Shown: positions 1-10,033 of the stretch, in pieces | Layout of the letters: every line of letters begins with the position of its first letter | How positions within the stretch are numbered: the stretch's first letter is position 1 | Assembly (NCBI RefSeq): GCF_000248055.1 | Contig: NZ_BAFC01000022.1 | Coordinates: 62,001-126,000, forward strand | From: Gordonia sputi NBRC 100414 | Lineage (GTDB): Bacteria; Actinomycetota; Actinomycetes; Mycobacteriales; Mycobacteriaceae | DNA length: 64,000 nt | Reading direction: 5' to 3' | Notes under the pieces: generated by a model | What the model was told of the DNA's origin: nothing | Seen by the model: only the letters and a program-made list of their open reading frames with translations | Databases searched by the model: none | Position numbers and translations under genes: made by a program

Positions 1-407
1 CTGCTGTCGCCGACTTCCGTCCGGTCACCGTCAACGACACCAAGATCAAGAAGAACGACGATGGCCCCGCACCCATCGAGCTGACGACCAATCCCGACAT
101 CCTGCGGGGACTCGTGCAGTCCAGGGAGTCCGGTGCCATCCCGTCCGAGGTCGTGATCGTCGGCTTCGCCGCGGAGACGGGCGACGACCAGGGTGGTGTG
201 CTCGACCACGGCCGCGCGAAGCTGCGTCGGAAGGGCTGCGACCTGCTCGTCGTGAACGCGGTCGGCGACGGCAAGGCGTTCGGCACCGAGGACAATACGG
301 GCTGGTTGCTCGCGGCGAACGGCAACGAGACGTCGCTTCCCTACGGTTCGAAAACACTCATGGCGAGCCGAATACTAGACGAAGTTCGCGCTTTGCTGCC
401 TGATTAG
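1..407 (+). CDS. coaBC: CoaBC (Dfp) phosphopantothenoylcysteine synthetase/decarboxylase, C-terminal part
   Basis: The 5' end lies outside the window; the visible frame runs from base 3 to a TAG at 405-407, about 134 residues. It matches the C-terminal CoaB half, which joins cysteine to 4'-phosphopantothenate in coenzyme A synthesis. Visible family marks are AVADFRP at the start of the fragment, the lysine-rich KIKK segment about 15 residues in, NPDIL, the FAAETGD block and a final DEVRALL helix. The next gene is metK on the same strand after a 129-nt gap, as in M. tuberculosis (dfp-metK). Identification rests on these motifs and synteny. Confidence 0.9.
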   Translation, partial: AVADFRPVTVNDTKIKKNDDGPAPIELTTNPDILRGLVQSRESGAIPSEVVIVGFAAETGDDQGGVLDHGRAKLRRKGCDLLVVNAVGDGKAFGTEDNTGWLLAANGNETSLPYGSKTLMASRILDEVRALLPD

Positions 408-536
408 GTTCGCCCTCCACCTCGTCAATCGAATGTCGGGGCGAGTGTGTAGGTTTGTAATCCACGAGACCACCAACGGCGACCATTCGAGTTTGCCGTG
501 TGCTCCCACTGGGGGACACGAGTTTGAGAGGATCAG

Positions 537-1748
537 ATGACCAGCTCTGCGTCACGCCTGTTCACCAGTGAGTCGGTCACGGAGGGCCATCCGGACAAGA
601 TCTGCGACGCGATCAGCGATTCGGTGCTCGACGCCATCCTCACCGACGACCCGAAGGCCCGCGTTGCCGTGGAGACCCTCGTCACCACAGGGCAGGTTCA
701 TGTGGCGGGAGAAGTCACGACCACCGCCTACGTCGACATCCCCGGCATCGTCCGCAGCAAGATTCTCGAGATCGGCTACGACTCGTCGACCAAGGGCTTC
801 GACGGCGCGTCATGCGGTGTGAACGTAGCGATCGGTGCGCAGTCGCCCGATATCGCGGGTGGTGTCTTCAATTCGCACGAGAGCCGCAGCGGCATTTCCG
901 AGGACGAGATCGACGCGCAGGGCGCGGGCGACCAGGGACTCATGTTCGGGTACGCCACCGACGAGACCCCCGAGCTGATGCCGGTTCCGATCGCGCTCGC
1001 TCATCGGTTGTCACGTCGGCTGACCGAGGTTCGTAAGAACGGCACGCTGCCGTACCTGCGACCCGACGGCAAGACCCAGGTCACCATCGAATACGACGGC
1101 GACAAGCCGGTCCGACTCGACACGGTCGTCGTCTCGACCCAGCACGCAGCCGACATCGACCTCGAGAAGATGCTCACCCCTGACATCAAGTCGCAGGTGA
1201 TCGATCCGGTCCTCGCCGAGCTGGATCTGCCCGGCTTCACCACCGAGGGCTACCGACTGCTGGTCAACCCCACGGGCAAGTTCGTGCTCGGCGGTCCGAT
1301 GGGCGACGCAGGCCTGACCGGACGCAAGATCATCGTCGACACCTACGGCGGCATGGCTCGCCACGGCGGCGGTGCGTTCTCGGGTAAGGATCCGTCGAAG
1401 GTCGACCGCAGCGCGGCGTACGCGATGCGGTGGGTCGCCAAGAACGCTGTCGCTGCCGGTCTTGCCAGCCGCATCGAGGTGCAGGTCGCCTACGCCATCG
1501 GCAAGGCAGCTCCCGTCGGACTCTTCGTCGAGACCTTCGGCACCGAGAAAACCGATCCCGAGGTAATCCGCAAGGCGATCTCCGAGACGTTCGATCTGCG
1601 TCCGCTCGCGATCATCCGCGACCTCGACCTGTTGCGCCCCATCTACGGCCCGACCGCGGCCTACGGCCACTTCGGACGCACCGATCTGGACCTGCCCTGG
1701 GAGAACACCGACCGGGCCGACAAGCTGCGCTCGGCAGCGGGTCTCTAA
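537..1748 (+). CDS. metK: S-adenosylmethionine synthetase
   Basis: Makes S-adenosylmethionine from methionine and ATP in the cytoplasm. The 403-residue product has the family's usual length. [10 protein letters not shown] with its catalytic histidine lies at residues 12-21, the [12 protein letters not shown] block near 130-142, and the phosphate-binding [19 protein letters not shown] segment near 275-293. The ATG at 537 follows a purine-rich GAGAGGA site about 7 nt upstream. The 129-nt leader (408-536) shows no SAM-riboswitch architecture that I can recognise. priA follows on the same strand. Confidence 0.97.
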   Translation: MTSSASRLFTSESVTEGHPDKICDAISDSVLDAILTDDPKARVAVETLVTTGQVHVAGEVTTTAYVDIPGIVRSKILEIGYDSSTKGFDGASCGVNVAIGAQSPDIAGGVFNSHESRSGISEDEIDAQGAGDQGLMFGYATDETPELMPVPIALAHRLSRRLTEVRKNGTLPYLRPDGKTQVTIEYDGDKPVRLDTVVVSTQHAADIDLEKMLTPDIKSQVIDPVLAELDLPGFTTEGYRLLVNPTGKFVLGGPMGDAGLTGRKIIVDTYGGMARHGGGAFSGKDPSKVDRSAAYAMRWVAKNAVAAGLASRIEVQVAYAIGKAAPVGLFVETFGTEKTDPEVIRKAISETFDLRPLAIIRDLDLLRPIYGPTAAYGHFGRTDLDLPWENTDRADKLRSAAGL

Positions 1749-1812
1749 GACATAAGCCGAAGTTCTGCAGAAAGAACGTGCAGCGTCGAAGCCGGTCGCG
1801 AAGGTCCTGCCC

Positions 1813-3744
1813 ATGCTCGGGCTGGCCCATCTCGACCGGCCTTTCGACTATCTGATCGACGCCGAGCAAGATGCCGATGCCGCCCCGGGGGTCCGGGTGC
1901 GGGTTCGGTTCTCCGGCCGACTCGTCGACGGATTTCTTCTCGACCGCGTCGAAGAATCCGAGCATCCCGGCAAGCTGGGGTGGCTCGAACGGATCGTCTC
2001 GCCCGAGCCGGTGCTCTCACCCGAGATGATGCTCGTCTGTCGTGCGGTGGCCGAGCGCTACGCGGGCACGATGTCCGACGTGATCCGACTTGCGGTGCCG
2101 CCTCGACACGCGCGCACCGAAAAGGAGGAGACGCCTGCACCGACGTCGGACGTCGTCGTTCCCGAACCTGACGGGTGGCGTGCGTATCTCAACGCCGACT
2201 CGTTCCTCGACTCGCTCGCCGAGGGTGCTCCGCGGGCGTTGTGGCAGGCGACGCCGGGGGAGGACTGGCCGGCACGACTCGCCGAGCTCGCGGCGCAGGT
2301 CGCCGCGGCGGGGCGCGGTGTGGTCGTCGTGGTACCCGATCAACGTGACCTCGACCGATTGTCGGCGGCGTGCGAGCCGCTGCTCGGCGACCGGTGCGTG
2401 ACCCTCGCCGCAGGACTCGGCCCGACCGCCAGGTATCGGCGATGGTTGTCTGTGCGTCGAGGCGCGGTCGACGTCGTACTCGGAACCCGCAGTGCGGTGT
2501 TCGCCCCCGTGCACGATCTGGGGCTGATGGTCATCTGGGACGACGGCGACGACAGCCTCGATGAGCCGCGAGCGCCGTATCCGCATCCACGCGAGGTCGC
2601 GGTGTTGCGGGCGCACATCGAGCGCGCCGGACTCGTGATCGGTGGTTTCGCACGAACCGCCGAGGCGCAGGTGCTCGCCGAGGCCGGCTGGGCCCACGAC
2701 CTCGTTGCCGCGCGAACGACGGTCCGCGACCGCAGCCCCAGGATCGACGCGATCAGCGACGAGGATGCGCGCGTGGCACGTGATCCGTTGGCGCACAGCG
2801 CACGCATACCCGAGGTGGCGTTCGACGCCGCGCGAAAAGCCATCGCCGCCGACACCCCGGTCCTGTTCAGCGTGCCTCGGCGCGGATACATCCCGTCGCT
2901 CGCGTGCGCCCGGTGTCGTACCCACGTGCGCTGCAGGTCGTGTCATGGGCCGGTGCAGATGGGCGCCGACCAGCAGCTCACCTGCCGATGGTGTGGCCGG
3001 ATCGAGCTGCGTTTCCGCTGCGTCGAATGTGGCGGTACCCAGGTCAGGGCGCTCACGACGGGCGCACGCCGTACTGCCGAGGAGTTGGGACGCGCGTTTG
3101 CGGGTGTCCCGGTGCTCACCAGCGGCGGCTCGTCGATCCACGACCGAGTCGACGGTGGGGCGCGCGTCGTCGTGTCGACGCCGGGTGCAGAGCCGGTTGC
3201 CGACGGCGGTTACGGAGCGGCGATCGTCCTCGACACGTGGGCGCAGCTCGACCGATTCGACCTGCGTGTCGACGAGAACGCGGTCCGCCGCTGGATGGCG
3301 ATCGGTGCGCTGATCCGTGCGCGCCACGAGGGCGGTGCGATGGTGATCGTTGCCGACGCGTCGCTGAGCCCGGTGCAAGCGGTCATCCGGTGGGATCCGG
3401 TGGGTTTCGCCGCGCACGAACTCGGCAATCGGGTCGAGTTGGGTTTTCCGCCCGCGGTGACGATGGCCTCGATCGACGGCGACACCGCGTCGATCAACGC
3501 GTTCACCGATCTGATCGAATTGCCCGCCGGCGCAGACGTTCTCGGTCCTGTGCCACTGCCACCGGGCGTCCGGCCCCCCGCTGGTGTTCCCGACGGCGCC
3601 GAGATCGAACGCATTCTGGTGCGGACCGATCGCCGACACGGGCGAGAACTGACGGCGGCGCTGACCGAGGCGCAGGTGCGCCGCAACACACATCACGAGA
3701 CCGGGCCGATCCGTGTGCAGGTCGATCCACCTACCATCGGATGA
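1813..3744 (+). CDS. priA: PriA-type primosomal protein N', probably helicase-inactive
   Basis: Replication-restart protein of the PriA family. The N-terminal DNA-binding part (LDRPFDYLID, RVRVRFSGRLVDGFLL) and the zinc-binding cysteine cluster (CARCRTHVRCRSC, then CRWCG and CVECGG) are clear. The helicase part lacks the usual GVTGSGKT Walker A motif, with ALWQATPGEDWPARL in its place, and lacks a DEEH box. This pattern is known for actinobacterial PriA. The first ATG is at 1813, yet the in-frame residues just upstream (KPVAKVLP) match the family N-terminus. No ATG, GTG or TTG occurs in frame between the TAA at 1753 and 1813, so the true start may be a CTG near 1765. Confidence 0.9.
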   Translation: MLGLAHLDRPFDYLIDAEQDADAAPGVRVRVRFSGRLVDGFLLDRVEESEHPGKLGWLERIVSPEPVLSPEMMLVCRAVAERYAGTMSDVIRLAVPPRHARTEKEETPAPTSDVVVPEPDGWRAYLNADSFLDSLAEGAPRALWQATPGEDWPARLAELAAQVAAAGRGVVVVVPDQRDLDRLSAACEPLLGDRCVTLAAGLGPTARYRRWLSVRRGAVDVVLGTRSAVFAPVHDLGLMVIWDDGDDSLDEPRAPYPHPREVAVLRAHIERAGLVIGGFARTAEAQVLAEAGWAHDLVAARTTVRDRSPRIDAISDEDARVARDPLAHSARIPEVAFDAARKAIAADTPVLFSVPRRGYIPSLACARCRTHVRCRSCHGPVQMGADQQLTCRWCGRIELRFRCVECGGTQVRALTTGARRTAEELGRAFAGVPVLTSGGSSIHDRVDGGARVVVSTPGAEPVADGGYGAAIVLDTWAQLDRFDLRVDENAVRRWMAIGALIRARHEGGAMVIVADASLSPVQAVIRWDPVGFAAHELGNRVELGFPPAVTMASIDGDTASINAFTDLIELPAGADVLGPVPLPPGVRPPAGVPDGAEIERILVRTDRRHGRELTAALTEAQVRRNTHHETGPIRVQVDPPTIG

Positions 3745-3783
3745 GCGCAATGTCTGCGCCCAACGACGCCGAAGGAGTCTGAC

Positions 3784-4728
3784 GTGCGGATCGTGTTCGC
3801 CGGAACACCCGAGGTCGCGGTGCCCTCATTGCAGCGACTGCTCGAGTCGGCCGACCATGAGGTCGTCGGTGTGATCTCGCGACCCGATGCGGTCGCGGGG
3901 CGTGGTCGTAAGGTGTCGCGGTCACCGATCGCCGAACTCGCCGATGTGAACGGCATCGAGGTCATCACTCCGCGTCGGATGTCCGACGCGGAGGTCGCCG
4001 ACGCACTCGCGCGGTGGCAACCCGACGTCGGAGCCGTGGTCGCCTATGGCGGGCTGATTCCGCCCGACGTTCTCGAGATCCCACCGCACGGGTGGATCAA
4101 TCTGCACTTCTCGGTGTTGCCCGCATGGCGCGGGGCCGCACCGGTACAGGCCGCGATCGCCGCCGGTGACGAGACCACGGGCGCCAGCACCTTCCTGTTG
4201 GAGAAGGGCCTCGACACCGGCCCCGTCTACGGCGTGCTGACCGAGACGATCCGGCCGACCGACACCAGCGGAGAGCTGCTGGAAAGGCTGTCCGACGCAG
4301 GGTCGACGCTCCTTCAGTCCACTCTCGACGGGATCGCCGCGGGTGCGTTGTCGCCGGTGCCGCAGCCTGCAGAGGGAGTCAGCCACGCACCCAAGGTCGA
4401 GGTCGACGACGCGCGGGTCCGGTGGGATCTGCCCGCGCACCTGCTCGATCGACGTATCCGTGCCCACACTCCCGCACCTGGCGCGTGGACGACACTCGGC
4501 GACGCGCGCGTGAAGCTCGGCCCGGTCGGCCTCGTCGGCTCCGACGACCCGTCCGCGCCGAAGGATCTGGCTCCCGGGCGCGTCGTCGTCACCAAGAAGG
4601 TGGTGTTCGTCGGTACGGCCACAGATCCCGTGCGGCTCGGGTGGGTGCAGCCGCCGGGCAAGAAGCAGATGCCCGCCACGGATTGGGCGCGTGGTGCGCG
4701 ACTCGACGACGAGACGGTGCTGTCATGA
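3784..4728 (+). CDS. fmt: Methionyl-tRNA formyltransferase
   Basis: Formylates initiator Met-tRNA using 10-formyl-tetrahydrofolate. The 314-residue product starts [16 protein letters not shown], the family N-terminus, so the GTG at 3784 is the right start. The catalytic Asn-x-His is visible in [19 protein letters not shown] around residues 102-120, and the catalytic Asp in the GLDTGPVY segment near 144. The C-terminal OB-like domain is present ([13 protein letters not shown]). It lies 39 nt after priA and overlaps rsmB by ATGA, so fmt and rsmB are probably translationally coupled. Confidence 0.96.
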   Translation: MRIVFAGTPEVAVPSLQRLLESADHEVVGVISRPDAVAGRGRKVSRSPIAELADVNGIEVITPRRMSDAEVADALARWQPDVGAVVAYGGLIPPDVLEIPPHGWINLHFSVLPAWRGAAPVQAAIAAGDETTGASTFLLEKGLDTGPVYGVLTETIRPTDTSGELLERLSDAGSTLLQSTLDGIAAGALSPVPQPAEGVSHAPKVEVDDARVRWDLPAHLLDRRIRAHTPAPGAWTTLGDARVKLGPVGLVGSDDPSAPKDLAPGRVVVTKKVVFVGTATDPVRLGWVQPPGKKQMPATDWARGARLDDETVLS

Positions 4729-6098
4729 GTGATCCGAAACTGCGGAAGAAGGCCGCCGATCCGGTACGCGAGGTCGCACGCGACGTCCTGCGCGCGGTCC
4801 GTGAGCGCGACGCCTACGCCAACCTCGTACTCCCGAAGCTGTTGCGAGAGCGCAAGATCACCGGACGCGACGCCGCGCTGGCCACGGAACTGACTTACGG
4901 CACCGCGCGTGCACTCGGCACTCTCGACGCGATCATCGCCGCGGCCGCGAATCGTCCGGTGTCCGAGATCGACGGCGACGTTCTCGACGTACTACGTCTC
5001 GGTGCCTACCAGTTGCTGCGTACCCGCATCGGCGCACACGCGGCGGTCTCGACGTCCGTCGATCTTGTTCGTAGCGAAAAGGGCATGGGCCCTTCGGGTT
5101 TCGTGAACGCCGTGCTGCGCAAGATCTCTCAGCGCGATGAGGACCTGTGGGTCGACGAGTTGGCACCGCCGATCTGGGACGACCTCGTCGGGAACCTGGC
5201 GTTCCGATACGCGCACCCGCGCTGGATCGCGGAGGTGTTCTCCGACGCTCTCGGTGGCTCCGCGGGCGAACTGCAGGCCGCGCTCGCCGCCGACGACGAC
5301 CGGCCACCCGTACATCTCGTCGCCCGCCCGGGACTCATCACCGCAGAGGAATTGGCGCTGACGAGCGGTGGCGAGGTCGGTCGTTACTCGCCGTACGCCG
5401 TGTACCTGCCGGGTGGCGACCCGGGCGACATAGAGGCCGTGCGACGGGGCTATGCGGGAGTTCAGGACGAGGGGAGTCAGCTCGTTGCGCGAGCCGTCAC
5501 CGCCGCCGACATCGGTGAGGACGGCGGTCGATGGCTGGACATGTGCGCAGGCCCCGGCGGTAAGGCTGCGTTGATCGGCGCGATCGCCGACATCGACGGT
5601 GCGCATCTCGACGCCGTCGAGGTGAGCGAACACCGCGCCGACCTGATCCGGGGTGTCACCCGCGACATGCCTGTCGACGTCCACGTCGGCGACGCGCGCA
5701 ATCTGACGCCCGAGACTGGCTTGGCCCCCGGCTACGACAGAATTCTGCTCGACGCCCCGTGCTCGGGACTCGGCTCGCTTCGTCGTCGACCGGAGGCCCG
5801 CTGGCGGCGAACTCCCGACGACGTCACCGAACTCGTGGGTCTGCAGCGTGAATTGCTCACGGAGGCTTTGCGAATGGTCCGCCCCGGCGGCGTCGTCGTC
5901 TATTCGACGTGCTCGCCGCACCCCGCGGAGACGACCGAGCTCGTCGCCTCTGTTCTCGACGACGTCCCGGAGGCTCGCCAACTCGACGCCCGACCACTCG
6001 TCGGCACCGAGGAGATCGGCGACGGCCCACACGTACAACTCTGGCCCCATCGGCAGGGCACCGACGCGATGTTCCTGGCCGCGCTGACGAAGGAGTGA
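4725..6098 (+). CDS. rsmB: 16S rRNA (cytosine-967-C5)-methyltransferase RsmB
   Basis: SAM-dependent rRNA m5C methyltransferase of the Fmu/RsmB/NOP2 family, 457 residues from the ATG at 4725 (ATGA overlap with the fmt stop). An N-terminal NusB-like RNA-binding domain (about residues 10-150, with [19 protein letters not shown]) precedes the methyltransferase domain. Motif I is [16 protein letters not shown]. The two cysteine motifs are [20 protein letters not shown] and [17 protein letters not shown], carrying the catalytic and product-release cysteines. The open frame extends about 300 nt upstream inside fmt, but family length and the ATGA junction support this start. Confidence 0.95.
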   Translation: MSDPKLRKKAADPVREVARDVLRAVRERDAYANLVLPKLLRERKITGRDAALATELTYGTARALGTLDAIIAAAANRPVSEIDGDVLDVLRLGAYQLLRTRIGAHAAVSTSVDLVRSEKGMGPSGFVNAVLRKISQRDEDLWVDELAPPIWDDLVGNLAFRYAHPRWIAEVFSDALGGSAGELQAALAADDDRPPVHLVARPGLITAEELALTSGGEVGRYSPYAVYLPGGDPGDIEAVRRGYAGVQDEGSQLVARAVTAADIGEDGGRWLDMCAGPGGKAALIGAIADIDGAHLDAVEVSEHRADLIRGVTRDMPVDVHVGDARNLTPETGLAPGYDRILLDAPCSGLGSLRRRPEARWRRTPDDVTELVGLQRELLTEALRMVRPGGVVVYSTCSPHPAETTELVASVLDDVPEARQLDARPLVGTEEIGDGPHVQLWPHRQGTDAMFLAALTKE

Positions 6099-6175
6099 TC
6101 ACTGCTCCTCGACGTGCTCGCACCGTCGCCTTCCCGATCGAAAATGCCTGCGACGCCGCCTGATTCGAGGTAGTC

Positions 6176-6191
6176 TAGAACAAACATTCGA
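6176..6191 (+). promoter_or_regulatory. LexA/SOS-like box upstream of the 13E12-type gene
   Basis: TAGAACAAACATTCGA agrees with the mycobacterial SOS box TCGAAC-N4-GTTCGA at 10 of 12 fixed positions. The box ends 17 nt before the GTG start of the next gene, and TAGTCT at 6171-6176 could be its -10 element. Such boxes are known in front of some 13E12-repeat genes in M. tuberculosis. The two mismatches make LexA binding uncertain. Confidence 0.45.
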
Positions 6192-6208
6192 CGGCGTCCG
6201 GGGGTCTC

Positions 6209-7519
6209 GTGTTCGCAGAAACCAGCGATCTGGAATCGCTGGTTTCTGCGCTCGGTGAGATGCCTGCCGCCGAGTCCGAAGCCGATGCCGCCGCTCGGCT
6301 CACCGTTCTGGAAGAGATCAAATCCGCCTGTGCCGCAGCACAAGCGCGTGAGGCGGCGCGGTTGGATGAACTCCGTCGCGCCGATGAACAGCAGCGTGGA
6401 GTACCGAAAACCAGGCAAGGCCGGGGACTGTCGGCTGAGATCGGAATTGCGCGAAAAGCCTCTCCGCAGAAGGGGTCTCAGTATCTCGGGTTCGCGCGGG
6501 CGATCGAGCACGAGATGCCCCACACACGCGACGCGCTGGCGTCGGGTCGGCTGACGGAATGGCGTGCCACAATCCTGGTTCGCTAGACTGCCTACCTCAC
6601 CCGCGAAACGCGCGAGGAGATCGACCGACGGGTCTGCGCGGATCCGACGACGCTCGACGGCGTCGGCGACTGTCAACTGGAGGCACTCGCGAAGCAGCAC
6701 GCGTACGAGTTGGAACCCCGGGCCGTGGTGGATCGAAAAGCGAAGGCCGAGAAGGATCGTCGAGTATCGGTACGTCCGGCGCCCGATCTGATGACTCAGT
6801 TGTCCGCGCTGCTGCCGATGAAGCAGGGAATCTCGGTCTACGCGGCACTCAAGCGGTACGCCGACTCGGTCGTCGGTGCAGACGACCGCAGCCACGCGCA
6901 GATCATGGCCGACACGCTCGTCGAGCGGGTCACGGGACAGGCATCAGCCGGCGCCGTGCCCGTCGCGGTCAACCTCGTCATGTCGGCCGACACGATGCTC
7001 GGGGGTGAGAAGGCGGCGGAGGTTCCGGGATACGGGCCGATTCCGGCGTCTGTTGCGCGCAGGCTCGTCTCCGAGGGCTTCGATCCCGACAGTGAGACCA
7101 CCTCGACCCTGAGACGCCTCTACGCAAGGCCGTCCGACGGCACCTTGGTCTCGATGGATGCCAAGTCGCGGTGCTTTCCCGCGGCGCTGGCGCTCTTCGT
7201 CGCCCGGCGCGACAGACGATGCAGGGTTGCCTACTGCAACGGCCACGTCGAACACATCGACCACATCCTCGCCCACCGCAGCGGTGGAGCAACGACAGCC
7301 GAGAACGGGGAGGGGCTGTGCCGTCTTCACAATCTGGTCAAGGAACTGCCCGGTTGGAAGTACCGTCGGCGCACCGAGTTCGGCGACATCACCGTGATCG
7401 ACGTCATCACACCCTCGGGGCGCGAGCACCGAAGCACGTCGCCGCCCGCTGTCGGCTTCCGGCCGGCGGGGGAGAGCGCGCTCGAGACCGAACTGGCGGC
7501 GCTGATCAACGCAGCGTGA
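6209..7519 (+). pseudogene. DUF222 / HNH endonuclease (13E12 repeat family), interrupted by an in-frame TAG
   Basis: The frame starting at GTG 6209 encodes an N-terminal DUF222 domain and stops at TAG 6584-6586 (125 residues). The same frame then continues open to 7519 and ends in an HNH nuclease domain (CNGHVEHIDHILAHRSGG followed by NGEGLCRLHN). The joint reads TILVR-stop-TAYLTRETR. From memory, family members have Glu there (VRETA), so one GAG to TAG change explains the stop. No frameshift is needed. The second half has only a TTG at 6710 as a possible start. The full product would be about 436 residues, the family's usual size. The last zinc-site residue reads CRLHN where relatives usually have CxxCN. 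A sequencing error or readthrough cannot be excluded. Confidence 0.82.
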
Positions 7520-7560
7520 CGTCGGTTGCGTAGCCGACGATGACGAGGGGTTCCGCCGAC

Positions 7561-7581
7561 CTCGTCGTCGACGACGACGAG
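7561..7581. terminator. Perfect hairpin between the 13E12-type gene and gtrA
   Basis: CTCGTCGTCG and CGACGACGAG form a 10-bp perfect inverted repeat around a single base. It lies 41 nt after the 13E12-type gene and upstream of the next one. There is no T-run on either side. It may act as a weak terminator or be a chance product of GTC/GAC-rich sequence. Confidence 0.25.
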
Positions 7582-7706
7582 CGCACATCACCTATGGCAG
7601 ATGGGCGAAATTCACCGCATTCAGAGCACACAATTATCGTCATTTCCGACGGCGCGCTGATTCTCGGTGCGGGAGTTTGAGCGTTGACCACGTATATTGC
7701 CCATAC

Positions 7707-8318
7707 GTGAACGATCTTCGCGCAGCCCGGTACGCCGAACACATACGTAGCATGGGCCAGTTTGTCCGTTTCGGCATTGTCGGGGCGTGCGGAGTCGTCG
7801 TCAATATGGTCGTCGCGATCCTGCTGAACAAGGCCCACGGTGGTACCACGAAGGCGAACGACGTGGTGTGGCACGTCAGCGGCACCGACTTCAACCTTCG
7901 CTTTACGGTTATCGTCTGGATCGTCGGATTTCTCGTGGCGAATTGCGTGAATTTCCAGCTGAACCGCACGTGGACGTTCAAAAGTGCCAAGCATGCGAGC
8001 TGGTGGTCGGAGTTTTGGCCATTTCTCGCCGTCGGCAGCGTCGCTGCGATCGTCGGCATGTTCCTGAAGGTCGGCTTCACCAATCCGACGTCGCCGATCT
8101 ACCTCTCGTCGTCGTTCTTCCACGAGGGTGCAGGCCTGCATTCGCGCGAGTACTGGGCCCAGATCATCACGATCGTGATCACGATGCCCATCAACTTCGC
8201 CGTCAACAAGCTGTGGACGTTCCGCGCGGTGCGGACACCGATCGCCGCGCGTGAAGAGCAGGTGCCGCCGGCTGCCTCCGCGGAACCTGCCACATCGTCG
8301 GGCCCGGTGGACAGTTAG
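7707..8318 (+). CDS. GtrA-family membrane protein
   Basis: Small polytopic membrane protein of the GtrA/DPMS3 family; members help flip or transfer polyprenyl-phosphate-linked sugars. Four hydrophobic segments are visible: [54 protein letters not shown] and a C-terminal [21 protein letters not shown]. The motif [10 protein letters not shown] before the third segment and NKLWTF at the end are typical. The start is GTG 7707 or ATG 7752 (MGQFVRFG); neither has a clear ribosome site. The partner glycosyltransferase is not adjacent, so the sugar cannot be told. The stop TAG overlaps the putative rpe -10 element. Confidence 0.88.
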   Translation: MNDLRAARYAEHIRSMGQFVRFGIVGACGVVVNMVVAILLNKAHGGTTKANDVVWHVSGTDFNLRFTVIVWIVGFLVANCVNFQLNRTWTFKSAKHASWWSEFWPFLAVGSVAAIVGMFLKVGFTNPTSPIYLSSSFFHEGAGLHSREYWAQIITIVITMPINFAVNKLWTFRAVRTPIAAREEQVPPAASAEPATSSGPVDS

Positions 8319-8321
8319 ATT
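8316..8321 (+). promoter_or_regulatory. Putative -10 element for a leaderless rpe transcript
   Basis: TAGATT (TANNNT type) lies exactly 7 nt before the rpe ATG at 8329. This is the spacing expected when transcription begins at the start codon. It overlaps the gtrA stop codon, and no ribosome-binding site precedes rpe. Confidence 0.5.
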
Positions 8322-8328
8322 GACTGCC

Positions 8329-9027
8329 ATGACTGACGCCAACACGCCGATGATCGCGCCGTCGATTCTCTCCGCCGATTTCGCCAATCTCGCAGCCGAA
8401 TCTGCTGCGGTCGCGCATCCGGGCAGCACTCGCGCCGACTGGCTGCACGTCGACGTGATGGACGCACATTTCGTCCCCAACCTCACGCTCGGGCTCCCGG
8501 TCGTCGAGAGCCTGCTCAAGGCAACCGACATCCCCCTCGACTGCCACCTGATGATCGACGACCCCAAGCGCTGGGCGCCGCCGTACGCCGAGGCCGGGGC
8601 CTACAACGTCACCTTCCACGCGGAGGCGACCTCGGATCCCGTCGACGTTGCGCGCGACATCCGCGCGGCAGGGGCAAAGGCCGGCCTCGCGATCAAGCCG
8701 AACACGCCGCTCGAGCCGTATCTGGAGATCCTGCGCGACATCGACACGCTGCTCGTGATGAGTGTCGAGCCGGGCTTCGGCGGACAGAAGTTCATCGCAG
8801 AGGTGCTGGAGAAGGTCAAGATCGTGCGCACAATCGTCGACTCGTCGGATCTGCGACTGCTCGTCGAGATCGACGGCGGAATCAACGCCGACACCATCGA
8901 GCAGGCCGCCGAAGCGGGCGTCGACTGCTTCGTCGCGGGTTCGGCTGTCTACGGTGCCGACGATCCCGGTAAGGCTGTCGCAGCGTTGCGCGAGCAGGCC
9001 GCCACGGCCAGGGCTTGTGTCGACTGA
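8329..9027 (+). CDS. rpe: Ribulose-phosphate 3-epimerase
   Basis: Interconverts ribulose 5-phosphate and xylulose 5-phosphate in the pentose phosphate pathway; 232 residues. Family marks in order: [14 protein letters not shown] near the N-terminus, [17 protein letters not shown] (metal-binding His and Asp), [16 protein letters not shown] and [10 protein letters not shown] with the second catalytic Asp. ATG 8329 lies just before the conserved N-terminus; the open frame further upstream runs inside gtrA and is not used. The stop lies inside the start of ribD, so the two genes are linked, as in M. tuberculosis (Rv1408-Rv1409). The rest of the pentose-phosphate genes are on the other strand at 25-32 kb. 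Confidence 0.96.
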   Translation: MTDANTPMIAPSILSADFANLAAESAAVAHPGSTRADWLHVDVMDAHFVPNLTLGLPVVESLLKATDIPLDCHLMIDDPKRWAPPYAEAGAYNVTFHAEATSDPVDVARDIRAAGAKAGLAIKPNTPLEPYLEILRDIDTLLVMSVEPGFGGQKFIAEVLEKVKIVRTIVDSSDLRLLVEIDGGINADTIEQAAEAGVDCFVAGSAVYGADDPGKAVAALREQAATARACVD

Positions 9028-10030
9028 CAAACCCCTCGATTCCTCGATGCGGTCAGCCATCGAGGAATCGGTCGGCGCACTGGGGCTCAGCTCTCCCAAC
9101 CCGCCCGTCGGGGCGGTGATCGTGTCGCCCGATGGCGAGATCATCGCGCGGGGCCACACGCAGCCGCCTGGCGGGCCGCATGCCGAGATCATGGCGCTGC
9201 GTGCTGCGGGAGACGCCGCGCGCGGCGCAACCGCGGTGGTGACACTCGAACCGTGCAATCACACCGGCCGCACCGGCCCGTGTTCGCAAGCCCTGATCGA
9301 CGCGGGGATCGCGCGCGTGGTGTTCGCGGTTGCCGACCCCAACCCCACCGCCAGCGGGGGAGCAGGGCGGCTGCGCGACGCGGGCGTCGACGTCGAATCC
9401 GGTCGCCTCGACGTTGAGGCGCGCACCGGCCCACTGCGCCACTGGCTGTTCACGCAGGAGCACGGCAGGCCGTTCGTCACCGCGAAGATCGCGTCGACCG
9501 TCGACGGTCGGGTGGCCGCACCCGACGGCACGAGTCGTTGGATCACCGGCCCACAGTCACGGGCGCGCGCACACCGCCAGCGCGGACAGATCGACGCCAT
9601 CGTCGTCGGCACCGGAACCGTGCTCGCCGACGATCCCTCGCTCACCGCACGCCTGCCCGACGACACTCTCGCGCCACACCAACCGGTCCGGGTGGCGATG
9701 GGGTTGCGCGACGTCGAGACCTCGGCCCGCATCCGCGACGACGCCGCGCCGTTTCTGCAGGTGCGCAGCCACGATCCGGCAGATGTCCTCGCCGCGCTAC
9801 CCGAGGCCACCTGGGTGCTCGTCGAGGGCGGACCGGCGATCATCGGCGCCTTCATCGACGCGGGTCTCGTCGACGAGATCGAGGCCTACGTCGCGCCGAC
9901 GGTGCTCGGCGCAGGTGCTGCTTCGGTCGATCGGCCAGCGCTCACGACCCTCGCGCAAGCGCAGCGATTTGTCACCACCGACGTCGAGCGACTCGGTGAC
10001 GACGTCCTCATCCGCATGGCGCGCGACTGA
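9017..10030 (+). CDS. ribD: Bifunctional riboflavin deaminase/reductase RibD
   Basis: Two consecutive riboflavin steps: deamination of the pyrimidinone ring, then NADPH reduction of the ribosyl side chain. The deaminase domain (about residues 10-150) shows the zinc ligands in [10 protein letters not shown] and the paired cysteines in [12 protein letters not shown]. The reductase domain starts near [16 protein letters not shown], followed by [11 protein letters not shown], and ends with [22 protein letters not shown] 9017 overlaps rpe by 11 nt and has AGGG upstream; ATG 9047 is the alternative. The product is 337 residues. It lies apart from the riboswitch-controlled ribE-ribBA-ribH, so it is probably not under direct FMN control. 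Confidence 0.94.
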   Translation: MSTDKPLDSSMRSAIEESVGALGLSSPNPPVGAVIVSPDGEIIARGHTQPPGGPHAEIMALRAAGDAARGATAVVTLEPCNHTGRTGPCSQALIDAGIARVVFAVADPNPTASGGAGRLRDAGVDVESGRLDVEARTGPLRHWLFTQEHGRPFVTAKIASTVDGRVAAPDGTSRWITGPQSRARAHRQRGQIDAIVVGTGTVLADDPSLTARLPDDTLAPHQPVRVAMGLRDVETSARIRDDAAPFLQVRSHDPADVLAALPEATWVLVEGGPAIIGAFIDAGLVDEIEAYVAPTVLGAGAASVDRPALTTLAQAQRFVTTDVERLGDDVLIRMARD

Positions 10031-10033
10031 ACC

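Noticed and set aside
408-536. SAM riboswitch upstream of metK
   Set aside because: The 129-nt gap has no recognisable SAM aptamer core; the GTGT/ACAC stem is imperfect.
2017-3750. A 577-residue minus-strand frame opposite priA
   Set aside because: PriA zinc-finger and DNA-binding blocks lie on the plus strand; the reverse frame is a shadow.
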